The translations under genes and the position numbers were made by a program. From Symmetrospora coprosmae (taxonomy: Eukaryota > Basidiomycota > Cystobasidiomycetes > Symmetrosporaceae), in the NCBI GenBank assembly GCA_008802785.1, contig VUYT01000001.1, positions 682,001 through 746,000 on the forward strand: a stretch of 64,000 bases of DNA, given 5' to 3'. The notes beneath the pieces are model-generated. The model was not told where the DNA came from, did not search any database, and saw only the letters and a program-made list of their open reading frames with translations. Each line of letters opens with the position of its first letter. Position 1 is the stretch's first letter. Shown piece after piece: positions 12,489-24,200 of the stretch.

Positions 12489-13745
12489 TCATTCTGCATT
12501 ACGCCGCCACCTTCCGGCTATTGAAGCGGTACCTTTCGGGACCAGGTTGTGCTGGAGGCTCAACTTCTGGTCTCCGCTGATGCTGTGCGAGGACGTCGGT
12601 CTTCCAGCGCCAACTTTGCGCGTCTGTCGGTCACGATAATGCAGAATCAGCCCGGCTGTCGCGTGACTGTGATCTGCCGAGATGGCCTCACCAGGATACA
12701 GCACGATTAAGCTCTCCAGTCGAAATTTGTTGCTGTCGTCGACCAGGAACGTGGCCACCACCTCTCCACTCGCCATCGCTCCCTTCGTAGGCTTACCCCG
12801 CATATTGGGTGCAGGCGGGCCATCCACTCTAGAACTGCCTCCGCCGAATGCAGATGGCAGGAGGGCGCCGAACATGCTCCCTAACCAGCTGGAAGTGGAG
12901 GCTCGCGTTGCCTGCGCCGTCACAGCAGCGGGTCCCTTGCTGCTCGAAGCGGTAGCATTCGGGCTAGGAGCAACGAGAACGCCTGTGTCCCGTGATGGCT
13001 CCACAATGATGGGCCGCATCCATCGCTTGAACATATGAACGTAGCTCTCTTCGTCGTCCTCCTTTGTGTGGGGTGACTCGCCCTCTGCCCAGAAGTGGAT
13101 GGTCATCTTCTCCCTTCCTGTGCTCGGATCTAGGGCCAAGTTGCTCCTGACCCGACGGCCTCTGCGTCCACCGGTAGACTCGGCATGGAAGCTGACAGGG
13201 TTCAAGAGGATCTCGTGAACCTCTGGGTTGGACTTGACAAGCGCCAGCGCCTGCTCATATAGCTTGATGGGCGAGTTCTCGCCAAGTTCGCTGTACACTG
13301 CCCAAGCGACCAGACCGGTGACCGAGACACCAAAGAGGACTACCAAGCTGCGAAAGTGGCACAGCAAGCATCTAGTCAGTCAAATCTCGTTGGAGCGGAA
13401 GAGGTACAGCACTCACAGGTTCGATGAATTCACTATGCTCCGTCCGACCTTTTCTCCGCCTCCGAGCTCGCGCCAGGGCAGCCTGGGGTTCCCTGCTGTT
13501 GACGGTTCGACGTAAGGAAATGGGCCGACCCTGCTGCTTCCGCCCTGCTGTTCTGCTGCCCTCCGTGCCGTCCTTGCTGCATCCTCCAGTCCGGACGCCG
13601 CTTTGAGGTCGGAGCTGGACGGCGTCGACGCGAAGCCGCGACGGGAGGTGCTGCACAACGGAGCAAGCGCTGCTGTTCTCGCCGGTGCAGCAGTGAGGCT
13701 CTTTACCAGCGCTCGACTGCAGGTGCAAGGCAGTATGAACGACAT
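12489..13745 (-). CDS. TIM21: Tim21, TIM23 translocase subunit (395 aa, 2 exons)
   Basis: Seen: exon 1 (13417-13745) encodes a Ser/Arg/Ala-rich N-terminus (RRGFASTPSSS) typical of a mitochondrial presequence and ends NSSNL. Exon 2 (12489-13347) continues with a single membrane helix (LVVLFGVSVTGLVAWAVY) and the intermembrane-space domain, with SPIKLYEQAL, HFWAEGES, ATFLVDDSNKFRLESLIV and other Tim21-like segments. Known role: links the TOM and TIM23 complexes and passes preproteins and respiratory subunits to the inner membrane. It is longer than yeast Tim21 (239 aa) because of a Ser/Pro/Gly-rich insertion within the soluble domain. The stop is 75 nt from the BLM10 stop on the other strand, so the two genes converge. 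Confidence 0.88.
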
Positions 13746-13908
13746 CTATATCTGAATGCGGCCGTGGGTGTTGTCGGGAGGAGAGACACCGCAGACTGTC
13801 TGTTCTGCGCCTGGCAGCGGCCCATCTACGCGTGCATGAAAGATATCGAATATGACATCCACATTTCCACCGAGAAACGATATAACCCACTGTTCTGCCG
13901 ACTGCCAG

Positions 13909-16900
13909 CTAATCTACATTCAGTTCAACAAAGGTAAGAGCAAAGACCGCAGCCGCATAGCCGATGAGGAGGCACGAGAGGAGGAACTGCCCGAACAACC
14001 GCTCACGGAACGGCTGCTCCTGCTTCAGCTCGTGCATCGGCCGAGCGACATTCGAAATGGGCTCGCGATAGAGCAGACGCTCTCGAGGGGCGACTGTAGG
14101 CGGGAAGAGTGCGTATATGAAGGGCACAAGGGAGCCGAGGAGGACGTTCATCCATGGCAGAGTCGGCCAGGCTACCGTCATGAGGACAAGCACTGCAGCA
14201 AGGGCAGGGCAGGCATTAGCAAAGAATCGCGCATGCCGGACCATGAGTCGTAAACTCACATCCTGTCTGGTGAAGGTTGCGCTGGCCAAGGGCGAACGGA
14301 CGGATGCTCTCGTACAGAGAGTACCCAATTGCCGCCAGAAGACCCAAGACGACGAAAAGATGGAGCCAGCCGTGACTGAGGAGCGTGACCGACAGGAAGC
14401 GGCGAGCAAACGGCTGCCTGTTATTCTTCTCGCGCTCCATGAGCTCGGCCGGCTCGCTCTTGACCCAGTAAGGCTCCGGTGCGCGGCGCAGGAAGCTTGG
14501 GACGAAGCTTCGTAGAAGAGCTAGGATGGTGTAAGGAGCCATGAAGACCTGGCTTTGAATAAAGCGTCGTGCAGAGAGCTGGCCGCTTGGCATGGCACAG
14601 GTGAGGTCAAAGAAGCGCTCTGCCAAAACCGTCGCGAGTGCCGCCCAGACGGTCATGTTGAGTTCGGCGAGGCTAAGAGCAGGAATCAGGAACTGCAGTT
14701 GAAGGTAAACGGTCAGCTCGTGGAATTGGCATCGCGGGCCACGAAAGCTGCTCGCTCACTCCTCCGTAGAAAAGCGAGACCGGGAAGACCAGCATGCCGA
14801 GGAAGACCATGACGCTCAAGAAGGGAGAGAGCGCTCGACCTAGACCGGCCAGGCGAGCTGTGAGAGGCATGTGCGTGAGACGAGTGCTCATGAGGAAGAA
14901 GCCTAGCCGACCAGCGGTGCCACAGTGTGCCAGCTCTGCAGATAAGCAAAGGATCTCAGCTTCGAAGATTGGTGACCTATTGGCCCGAAGCTGAAGGTCG
15001 ACCCACTTCGCGCCATTCTCTGTCTGAGGTGGCTCGAGAACGAATCGGGCACCATGCTGTACTGGACCGTCTCGGTCGACCAAAGAGTCTGGTAGCCTTT
15101 ACCCTGTAGGAGACTTTCGAGACGGCCATCCTCGACAGACGACCGAGTGGGGAAACCGCCAACGTCGTCAACGGCGGATCGACGAACGACAAAGCCAGAG
15201 CGCGAATCTGAAGCAGGCTCGACACATCGCATGAACGTGCCAAACGACTGCCCGAGTTTCTTCGGCAGGTTGTAGAAGCCGGTCGGCGTGCGAAGGAGGG
15301 CGCAAAGCGGGTTTTGCAGCATGTAAGGCAGCAGGGTGCGCAGCATGTCGTTCTCTGGAATTGACTGCAGTGTCGTGAGACGCAGTATCGGCCCTCAGCT
15401 CGCCTTTCCGGACGCCAGTCTTCCGATCTACTGCACCCACCTCGCCTTCCAGGATGACGACATACTCGCCCGAGATGCGCCCTTCAGCTCGGGTCTCGGC
15501 CAGCCCGAAGTTGATCGTCGAGGACTTGTGCGCCATGTTCGGGTTTTTCTCGTTGATCATGATGGACTGCCGGCTTCTCTTGTGGTAAGTGACGTGAATC
15601 GCTCGAGTGTGAGCGTAGTGCTCGACGCTTCGCTGCAGGGCGAGCGAAGCATTTTCGTCGATGACGAGGACGCGCAGCTTGTCGAGCGGCCAGTCCAGTC
15701 GAGCGCAGGCCACAGCCGAGTCGACAATCATGGAGACGTCCTGCCCGCACGCAAGGATGAGAATGTCGACAGTCGGCAAGCCGATGTCGCCCTTGATGGT
15801 ATACCTCGGCTTGGCTTTGAAGCTGATGCTCGTGACGAGACGTGTCGCATGAGCGACTGTAAAGGGATAAGGCATCAGGTAAGCGAGAGCTGGACGATTA
15901 GGCGTAAGGACGCGACTGCTCACAAGTCCAGAGTGCTAGCAGCGCCTCGAATGCGAAGAAGAGCCAGGCTGAGACAAACTTCTGTCCCGTCTCCCGACTA
16001 GCCTCAATGATGTAGTTGCATCTAGTATAAAGGTAGAAGACCGACGCTGCCTGCGCGACGACGTATGCAAAGGGCGAGATGCGAAGGAGAATCTTGGCCA
16101 CAGTCGAGTACGTGCGCGGCGCCTGCTCAACGATGTTTGGCGTGGGCCGCTTGCTGGCGTACGGAGAGGCGAAGGAGTACTTCTCGTCGATGTCCTCCTT
16201 TGAGACACGACGAGAGCTGTCGTTCGACAGCCAGGACCCGTCCTTCTCCGTCATGAACCGGATCTGCGGGGATTGGGTTGAAGGGGACTTTATCTGCAGT
16301 CGAGCCCGCCACTATTAACCATCCAACGTATCATGTCAGTTTCTGAGCATGCAGGAGCAAAGGCGAGGCCCACTCACATCAATCTTCCCGGTAGCAGGGT
16401 CCCGAGGTAGCTCCGCAAGCGCCTGCTTCTTCCCGTCCAGGCTATGGCCCTCTGCACCCGGTCCAGCACCAAAGTCCAGTACAGGCAGGAACGCGAGCTC
16501 GCCACTACTCGAGCTGTCCATCCCATAGACCCTGTTGGCGTCGTAGGCACCTTCCTCGCTATCAACGTTGTTTGGACTGACATCTCCCAGGTCCGAGCCA
16601 TCGAGGGAGGCGCCATCATCTGCGATACTCGAGTTCGCCTTGCTGCGGGCAGAAGCGACGGATGCTCGACGAGCTGCTGCCGGCATGGAAGATGCAGTGA
16701 GAGACCTCTGCAGAGGCCGCGCAAGAATCACGTCAATTAGAACCGGAGGACTCGGTTGGAGCGGAGATTGAAGCAACGCCGCTCACTGAAGGCTTGTACG
16801 GCAGCACCGGGTCAAACCCAGCAGCCAGTGCGCGTCCAGCGTTTGCCGAGGCAGGCAGGCCTGGGAGGTAGTCCTCCGGGTTGACGAGGGACTTTCGCCT

Positions 16901-17569
16901 GCCAGCCTCGCTTGCCATGTACGTAGGAGAGCGCAAAGGCGGAGGCGAGGGGCCTGTGCCGCTATACAGTGTGCGTACCCTGCCCTCGGTCGGAGTCGTA
17001 GGCGCTGAGCGGAACTGTATGTCTCCAACTATGTCGGCGGACTCGACAGGCGCCCCGGCCGGCTCGCGCAGGGAGTTGAAGGTGGGTGGGGTGAAGCGGC
17101 GGCCTTGGGCTTGTGCGGCATAGTGCGGATCACGCGAGGCTGTGCTCGCTACGGAGGGCGCATACGATGAAGGTCGTGAAGCGCCGAAGGTGTAGCTGCC
17201 CAGGTCATGTGAGGCACGCAGAGACGGCGAGGGAATGGCTACATCGCTCAAGAGGCCGATAGCATCGGTCGGTCGCGCTGGACGAACAGGACCGGTAGTG
17301 GTGGATCGCGCGCTAACCGGGGTGCGGGACCCTTGCGAGGAAGAGCTGACGGGAGTGTCGGTCGTCACGGCCAGGCCGAGGCCTTCCTCTGCAGCAGCTG
17401 GGACTGCAGTGGTGCTGCGGCTTCCCCGATTGCCCACTGCAGTAGGTATGGCGCTTCTGAAAGCATGATCAGCGAGTGGAGCACTCGGTTGCCCGATTCT
17501 CGACTTGAGATTCAGCGGAGTTGGAGCACCGCGCTTGCTTGCTTTGCCTGACTTGATGGCGTCAGACAT
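13909..17569 (-). CDS. Membrane GT2 glycosyltransferase with altered catalytic motifs (1049 aa, 8 exons)
   Basis: Seen: exons 16787-17569, 16378-16707, 15924-16293, 15441-15856, 15007-15364, 14760-14935, 14260-14692 and 13909-14192, all in frame. The first ~370 residues are Ser/Pro-rich and probably disordered. Two membrane helices follow, then a cellulose synthase-like GT2 core: LPTVDILILACGQD, VLVIDEN (first Asp), VILEGESIPEN where DxD is expected, FPTRSSVEDGRLESLL (the ED motif) and LRQRMARK where QxxRW is expected. At least four membrane helices close the protein. Known of the family: processive polysaccharide synthases in the plasma membrane or Golgi. The DxD-to-ExE change and the loss of the Trp are unusual; the enzyme may be divergent or inactive. 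The substrate cannot be predicted. Confidence 0.82.
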
Positions 17570-18543
17570 CCTGATGAGTTGGCTGATTGGAGATCAGCAG
17601 ATAGTGGGTCTGTGAAGGGACGTGGGTCAGGATGCTGTCGAGCTGTGTGGTGATGTGTGTCGGCGAAACCCAGCGGGCCGTTCCTTGAGAAGCGTACACA
17701 GAAATGCGTTGATGCAGAAGCAGGAAGAAAGAGGAGTGCAGCGTCGAGGAGCAGGCGCGACTAGCTTCTGCGAAGGTCTGTGTGAGCGCGGACGCCTCTA
17801 TCTTTCCGTGCGCGAGCTGGTCAACGCAGAGCGATAGCCCGGACCCGGGCGTGGAGAGACTGCTTTTGGTCAGGGAGGGCCCCTCCATTATTTGCGAATT
17901 AGGCAGCTCGACAGCTTCAACGTGCCTATGGACGGTCGCGTGCAGGCCCATCACAGCGACGCCTCCCTATTGCTCTGACTGTTTTCGCACTTGAGGATGG
18001 CCGAATCCGGAAGTGCGGTGGCGGGGCGAGGCCCAGGCAGGGCCGCCTTGGGCAGCCTGCGCGCGTGCCGTCCAGTCAAAAGTGTGCAAGAGGCCTAGGG
18101 CGAGAGCGCTGACGCAGCCAGACAGTGGGAGTACACGCATCTCGTCGTCGCTGCTGTGGCTGCTACGCGCCGTTGTCGATGTCGACGTCCTGCATGGCCT
18201 TGAATTCGAAGCGCGTTGATGCCTGTGAGGGCATTGCTGCCACCCCGCTGGACGCTGTCTCTGCCTCTCGCTGGCGATATTCACTACTGTAGCGCATAGT
18301 ATAACGGAGGTTCCAATGAGACTGCAATAGTCTACGCATCTGCTATGGTCCTACTCGCTCGCTGCTTAAGTGGTGCAGCAGTCAGACGAGAGCGACCGGC
18401 GACGCCACCATTGGGCTCCCACACGGGCCAGCGAGATCTGGCAGCAGTGGCAAAATCTCAGCCGCTTGAGACGGCGTCAACCACGCAGTGACTCCCATTG
18501 CACACCCAGAGCGAGCGATACCACATCCCCATCATCATCAGCG
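17570..18543. other. Divergent intergenic region, GT2 / lipoyl synthase
   Basis: A stretch of 974 nt between divergent genes, large for this window. It holds both promoters. A minus-strand ORF of 57 codons starting at 18140 has a hydrophobic N-terminus, but no splice or homology support was found, so it is not called as a gene. Confidence 0.5.
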
Positions 18544-20176
18544 ATGCAGAACAGAGTGGCACAGCGGAGCGTCTCGGTGAGTCGCGCCTCCCTGCTGCGG
18601 CTGCGGCTTCGGCTGCAGGCCTAGTGCTCGCCGGGTCTGGTCTGACCGCTCTTCCCAATCTCCCCAATGCGATGCACGCGCGAACAGCGCTTCCTGACAA
18701 ATCGAGGTCTCGCTACAGCAGCGAGCGCGCCATCGCAGTCTACATCACGGGCCGTCTCCTCCTCATCATCGTCTGCTGCATCTGCTGCCTCGTCCCTGCG
18801 AGAGAGGCTCAATGCAGGTCCGGATCTCGACGACTTCATCGTCGGCGACGAGCTCGTGAGCGCCTCGAGCACAGAGAGACAGCAGCAGCAGCGGGTGCAG
18901 CTAGGGAACACGACCGCGTGCGTCTTCTCGTATCTATCTTGTGGCTCAGGCATGCAACGAGGCTGATGGGAGTGCGTGTCACTGCCCGCAGAACCCGGCT
19001 GCCGAGCTATCTCAAGACGTCCGTTCCCACCTCTGCTTCGTACAACAAGATCAAGAAGGACTTGCGCGGTCTCGGCCTGCACACCGTCTGCGAGGAAGCG
19101 CGCTGTCCCAATATTGGCCAGTGCTGGGGAGGCGACAAGGGAGATGCGACCGCGACCATCATGGTGAGTTGGACTCTAGTGGCACGCGCGGCAGCGGAGC
19201 GCAGGGAGTCCGGTACAGGCTCTGACAGTACCGACCCTTCCACCTGTCTTGCAGCTGATGGGCGATACATGCACGCGAGGATGCCGCTTCTGCGCGGTCA
19301 AGACTTCAAAGACGCCGCCACCGCTCGACCCGCACGAGCCAGAAAACACGGCAGAGGCAATAGCTCGCTGGGGCGTAGGATACATCGTTATGACGACAGT
19401 CGACCGTGATGGTGAGCGCACACCGTATAGCCGATCACGTATAGGGAAGCTGACATGAGCCCCGCTATCCCTAGATCTGGCCGACGGAGGTGCCGCGCAC
19501 TTTGCCGACACCATTAGGCGCTTGAAACAGAAGTCAGTGTCGAGCTGCTGCTTATAGCCTTGTACGAAGCGAGCCTGGAGCTGACCTCCCATACGCTTGT
19601 AGATCCCCGCACATTCTCGTCGAAGCTCTCACGGGCGACTTCCAGGGTAACGGGGACTGCGTTGCGCAAGTTGCACGATCCGGCCTAGACGTCTACGCCC
19701 ACAACCTTGAAACTGTCGAAGCCCGTACACCTTTCGTGCGCGATCCTCGGGCGACGTTCCGGCAGTCGCTGAAGGTTCTGCAGATGGCAAAGGAAGCACA
19801 GCCGAGCCTCATAACCAAGACGTCGCTCATGCTGGGCGTTGGCGAGGAGGACTATCAGATTGAAGCGACGCTGCGCGAGCTGCGCAATATCAACGTCGAC
19901 GTCGTCACCTTTGGGCAGTACATGCGGCCGACAAAGCGGCACATGAAGGTGCACTCGTACGTCACGCCGGACAAGTTTGACCACTGGGCGAAGGTCGCCG
20001 AGGACATGGGCTTCCTCTACGTCGCAAGCGGCCCGCTCGTCCGCAGCAGCTTCAAGGCCAACGAGCTGCTCAAGAGCTCGGCTGGCAAGCGGCTGCTGAA
20101 GGGCCTCGGCGGGCGAGACCGGGGCGTCGAGGTAGCGCCAGGGACACCGCTGCCGGAGCAGCAGCTCACTCTCTGA
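18544..20176 (+). CDS. LIP5: Lipoyl synthase, mitochondrial (407 aa, 6 exons)
   Basis: Seen: exons 18544-18576, 18688-18917, 18992-19163, 19255-19411, 19475-19532 and 19603-20176, in frame. The N-terminus ([17 protein letters not shown]) looks like a mitochondrial presequence. The auxiliary cluster motif [12 protein letters not shown] and the radical-SAM motif CTRGCRFC are both present, followed by [29 protein letters not shown] and [11 protein letters not shown]. Near the C-terminus, the conserved RSSY serine-ligand motif reads RSSF. Known role: inserts two sulfurs into the octanoyl chain on lipoyl domains of pyruvate and 2-oxoglutarate dehydrogenases and the glycine cleavage system. Length matches the family (yeast Lip5 414 aa). 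All cluster-binding residues are present, so it should be functional. Confidence 0.95.
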
Positions 20177-20294
20177 GATGGGACTGTACACTCATCTGGG
20201 CTATCGATACATAGGGGGATCATATGCATGCGTGTAGTCTGTAGCTACAGTTTCCGAATCAACGTCGAGTACGCTCACAGGATATGCCTTCTCT

Positions 20295-20862
20295 TCAGCT
20301 CGCGTCTTGCCGCTGCCGCCGTTCCCTCAGGAACTGCAGCTTTGCCTGGTCCGTCTTTGCTTCTGACATTCTGTGCAGCAATGCGAGGTTCATCAGTGGA
20401 CTCCGTGCTGCCGTTCTCCACACAGCACGATGAGCTCACTCTTCGCGCATGCACCCCTGCATGGCCCGCCACTTGTCTGTACACGCCCACGCTACCGAGA
20501 TTGTGCGTCCCTGAGAGCATGCCGCGAAGTCTGAGAAGGAATAAGGCTCGCCCAGGTCAGCGTATCTCGGATTAAGCGCCTCTGATTCGAGCGCGCATAC
20601 GCCAGAGGAGCATTCGGCGTGGAACGCACCCTTGACGATGTCATCGCAATTCTTCAGGGCCGCCTTCTTGAGGTCCTTCAGGATGCCTTCTTCCTGCGAT
20701 TGGAGACCCGTGACACGCAGACACGAACGAGATGACGAGAGGCACAGATCAGGCGCATCCGAGATGGTGAGGTTAGCCGCGATATTGAGGGACGTCTGGC
20801 GTCGCTCGCCGGCGAAGACAATGTCGACGGACCTCTCTCCGCGAAAGCGCGTTCATGGACAT
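20295..20862 (-). CDS. CMC1: Cmc1-type twin CX9C protein (86 aa, 4 exons)
   Basis: Seen: four short exons, 20833-20862, 20630-20693, 20440-20530 and 20295-20370, in frame and joined by GT-AG introns (the first donor is GTCCGT). The product contains LSRREEEGILKDLKKA followed by the first CX9C (C DDIVKDFAA C), then SQGRTISVAWA and the second CX9C (C TDKWRAMQG C), then a basic tail. Known of the family: Cmc1 proteins are imported by Mia40 into the intermembrane space and help early cytochrome c oxidase (Cox1) assembly and copper handling. No ORF longer than about 30 codons covers it, so it is easy to miss. The start could lie further upstream. It converges with LIP5, with 118 nt between stops. 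Confidence 0.8.
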
Positions 20863-21280
20863 TGTTTCGAAGAGCACGCGAGGATGTATGCCGTGTGAGA
20901 ACGCTGTGCGCCTGCTTCGATGTGATGATGTCGGCCGGACGACATCCTGCGCGCGCTGAAACTCCCGGTGCGCTGCTGGAGGAACACCTCTGGAGGAACA
21001 CCTGTGCCTCGCTCACTCCACTCCCGACCGGCTCCATCAGGCATACTTTAGCGATTTGTACAGAGACATTCTCGACCAAAGTGGAGCGCGGCTTTGCTTG
21101 GTTAGAGGTCAAACGAGCTCAAATCGCTGCTGCCCTGCACGGCGCAACTGAAGCTCGCCTTGCTGCCTGCCAGTGAGCGCGCACGCAGGACAAGGTGAGG
21201 CCAGGCCTATCCAAGCCATTGAAGGGCGAGCACCAACCCACAAGACTGACGCGATCCCGTCTTCGTCCACGCCCAGTTGG
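20863..21280. promoter_or_regulatory. Divergent promoter region, CMC1 / PPR gene
   Basis: 418 nt between divergent starts. The plus-strand frame of the PPR gene stays open upstream to a GTG at 21173 but without an ATG, so this part is taken as 5' UTR. No further gene is seen. Confidence 0.45.
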
Positions 21281-24200
21281 ATGCTCAGGCGGTGCTGCTG
21301 CCTCTGCGCCAGGCAAATCGAGCAGCATGCAGTCGCAACCACGGCGATTCCGAGCTCGGGCTCGAGCTACGTCCTCCACTATCAGCAGCCCATTGCCTCA
21401 ACCTCAGCCGTGCCAGCACAGCGGGTGCAGTCTGGTGCAAGCAGGAAGGCATCTCGCCGGCCTTTCAGCACTTCACTGGCCGTCGCGCAGGATGCCTCCA
21501 TCCACTTGCGGCCGTACGAGCTCGCCGATGCATCGTCGGGCGTGGCCTCGTCCGGTCGGGATTCAAAATTATGGAAGGGCAAAGCAAGAGCCATCCAGGG
21601 CGATGAGGGGGAGGACCCGGTCACAACAGCAGAGGGAGAGCATGATCCTGCAACAGCCGTATCGATACCATCCGCTGCTGCTGCGGGACGGCCGTTCCGA
21701 ATGCCCCTGCGCGAGAAGGCCATCGGACGCTCGCATAACAGGCACACGGCGCCGTCAAACGCGCATGGCGTTAGCAGCGCAGCGCCGTCGACAGAGTCAG
21801 CTACATCAGTACATAGAACGCTGGACGTTGTTTTATCATCCCCAACATCGCAAGTCCAGCACCACACCGCCTCGAAAGGCCCGGACACCGCCATGGCTCT
21901 CATGCAGCTCTGTACGCAGCTCGCGGCAGAGCCTGCGGCCGTGTCAGCAGAGCAGCTAGGGCGACGTCTGCATGCGATAGAGCAATCAGCTATCGCGAGC
22001 GCAGCGTGCCGCTTAGCAGGCCTGAGGAAGCTGCTTCGAGAGCAAGAGCAGACAGCTGCAGCAGCGAGTGGAGACGGAGCCGGAGGCGATGCGATCGGGA
22101 CAGAGTTGCTGCCTATGCTCTGCAGGGAGCTCGTGCATGTCGCACTGGCGACAGACTCTTATGCTCGATTAGAGCCAGCACTGCTGGAGCTCTTCGGCAA
22201 TCCTCGACGGCGCGGGACATCGTCATCAGCCGAGGCCCCATCGCTCACCGATCAGGCGCAAGTCCACAGAGATTCAAACACGCCATCGACATCATCTCGG
22301 ATGATTGACGCATTGGAGGACATCATGGAGAGCCTAGCAGACCGGGGTCAGTGGGCAGAGGTCGGGAGGCTGAGTTGGACGCAGAGACATCTGGCAGCGG
22401 ACGCGGCGCAGAGGGGTGATGCAGAACTCAAAGCGGATCACGGTCAACTAGCAAGTGCTGCCCCACCGATATCAACGGGCGACTACATCTGGTGGTCACC
22501 TCGCGTCCTTTTGCTCTTCCTGCGCCACATCTCCTCCACCCGTCGACCAGAGCGAGCACCATACATTAGATCGTTGCCCGGGCCGCTTCCCGGGAAGCTC
22601 GCACCAGAGGCATACGATCTGCTCATCGAGCTTCACCTACGGAACCGGAATCTTGCGGAAGCGCGAGCAGCTTTTCGCCTCATGGTCTCGCAGGGCCTGG
22701 AGCCGTCGCGGTCCACTTTTGCGCGCATACTCAGCGGCTACAGGGCTATGAGAGCGAGCCGACCGCTTTTTGCCGCGCTGGCAGACGCGCTTATGGCTGC
22801 GGATATAGAGAAGGACGCAGAGGTGCTCAACATGGTCGTCGAGTGCCGTGGGCGCAGTGGGAATCCGCAAGCCGCCCTGCAAATTCTGCGGACCTTCGCC
22901 ACTCCTGCCTCCTCAAACCATGCACTGCTCCTGTCTCAGCCTCCCATACAGCCGGATCCTCTCCACGCGCCCGTTATCGCCGGTAGTGCTTCTTCCAGCA
23001 CGCTTCAGGCAACCTCCCCCAAGCCAGAGGATCTTGCGGCGCCTCAGCAAAGACCGTCGGGCAGCTTCCCTTCCACTCCGACGTTTCCCAACACGAGAAC
23101 ATACACCCTTCTCATCCGGAGCTTTCTCGCCCAGCCAGATCCGGAGGTCCGTCGGGCCCGGAGCTTGCTGGGTGAAGCGCAAAGACTTCGCCTGAAAGTA
23201 GATGCCGAGCTAGTGGCTCGACTTCACCGTGCGGATCCTGCGTGGCAGGCCGAGTTGCGACACGGCACGCCAAGCATCGATCGCATCATCACCGAAGTCG
23301 AGGGGCTTCTGAGCGCAGATGCGCTCACCAGCTTCGCAGACCACCGGCCAATCAGGATGCTTCTGCGCTCACAAGGCGTGCTCGGGCTGCGTACGGTCAT
23401 AGATCAAATGACTGAGCGCGGTATTCCCCTCGAGCACGATACCACCTCGTCTATTGCGTACGTCCTCTCGCATCTCCTTCCAACTGGTCTCCTCGCAGAG
23501 ATCGCGGAGAGAATCCGCATCGCTCGCGGATCCGACGCCAGCCTCAGCGATTTCAATACCTTGCTCCGGTCGTTTGGCCGGCGAGATGCTCGCTTTGCCT
23601 ATCGCGCACCACTCGCGCAGGCCACTTCGGAAGGCTCTAGCATGCGCAGAGCCGAGAAGCCGAAAGCAGAGCCAGAGCCAGAGGAAAGCACTGGGTGGAT
23701 GCCGGGCACGGACGACAGTGATCCCGGGCGAGAGCTCTTCGCCTCTTCGGTTTTTGGGGGACAGGCCCCCGATATGCAACACTACCTCGCCACCTTGCGC
23801 AGCCTGTACCAATCTGGCGTCGAGCCGGACTCGTATACGTGTGCCATCCTTATGCAGCGTTTCGCCGACAAAGGCGGGCACCCGGCGACTCTGTGGGCGT
23901 ATTTCCAGTGGCAGATCATCAAGCGGGGCCTTCAGCCAAACGAATACCACCTTTCCGCGCTCATGACGGCCTTCATCGAGCATGACGATGCGCCGGGAGC
24001 CAAGGGCGCCATGAAGCGCTGCGAAGCGCTCGGGGTCAAGCCGAACGTCCATCACTATACGATCCTCTTGACGCTTGCCATGAGGCAGGATCGGCGAGAC
24101 CATATCCGAGAACTCGAGGACGAGATGGTCAAGCGCAGGATTGTCCCGGACTTGCATGTCTTTGCGACACTTGGCGCTTCCCTGGTCAAGCATGGCGCCA

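Noticed and set aside
17562-17954. Minus-strand ORF of 130 codons directly upstream of and overlapping the GT2 start
   Set aside because: Composition is not protein-like and it overlaps the GT2 start in another frame; best read as GT2 5' UTR.
17967-18140. 57-codon minus-strand ORF starting MRVLPLSGCVSALALG, possible small secreted or mitochondrial protein
   Set aside because: The N-terminus is hydrophobic and codon use is reasonable, but there is no splice context, no recognised family and it sits in a promoter region; an adjacent upstream fragment could not be joined in frame.
21173-21280. Extended N-terminus for the PPR protein
   Set aside because: The frame is open but begins at GTG, not ATG; the ATG at 21281 gives a mitochondrial presequence.
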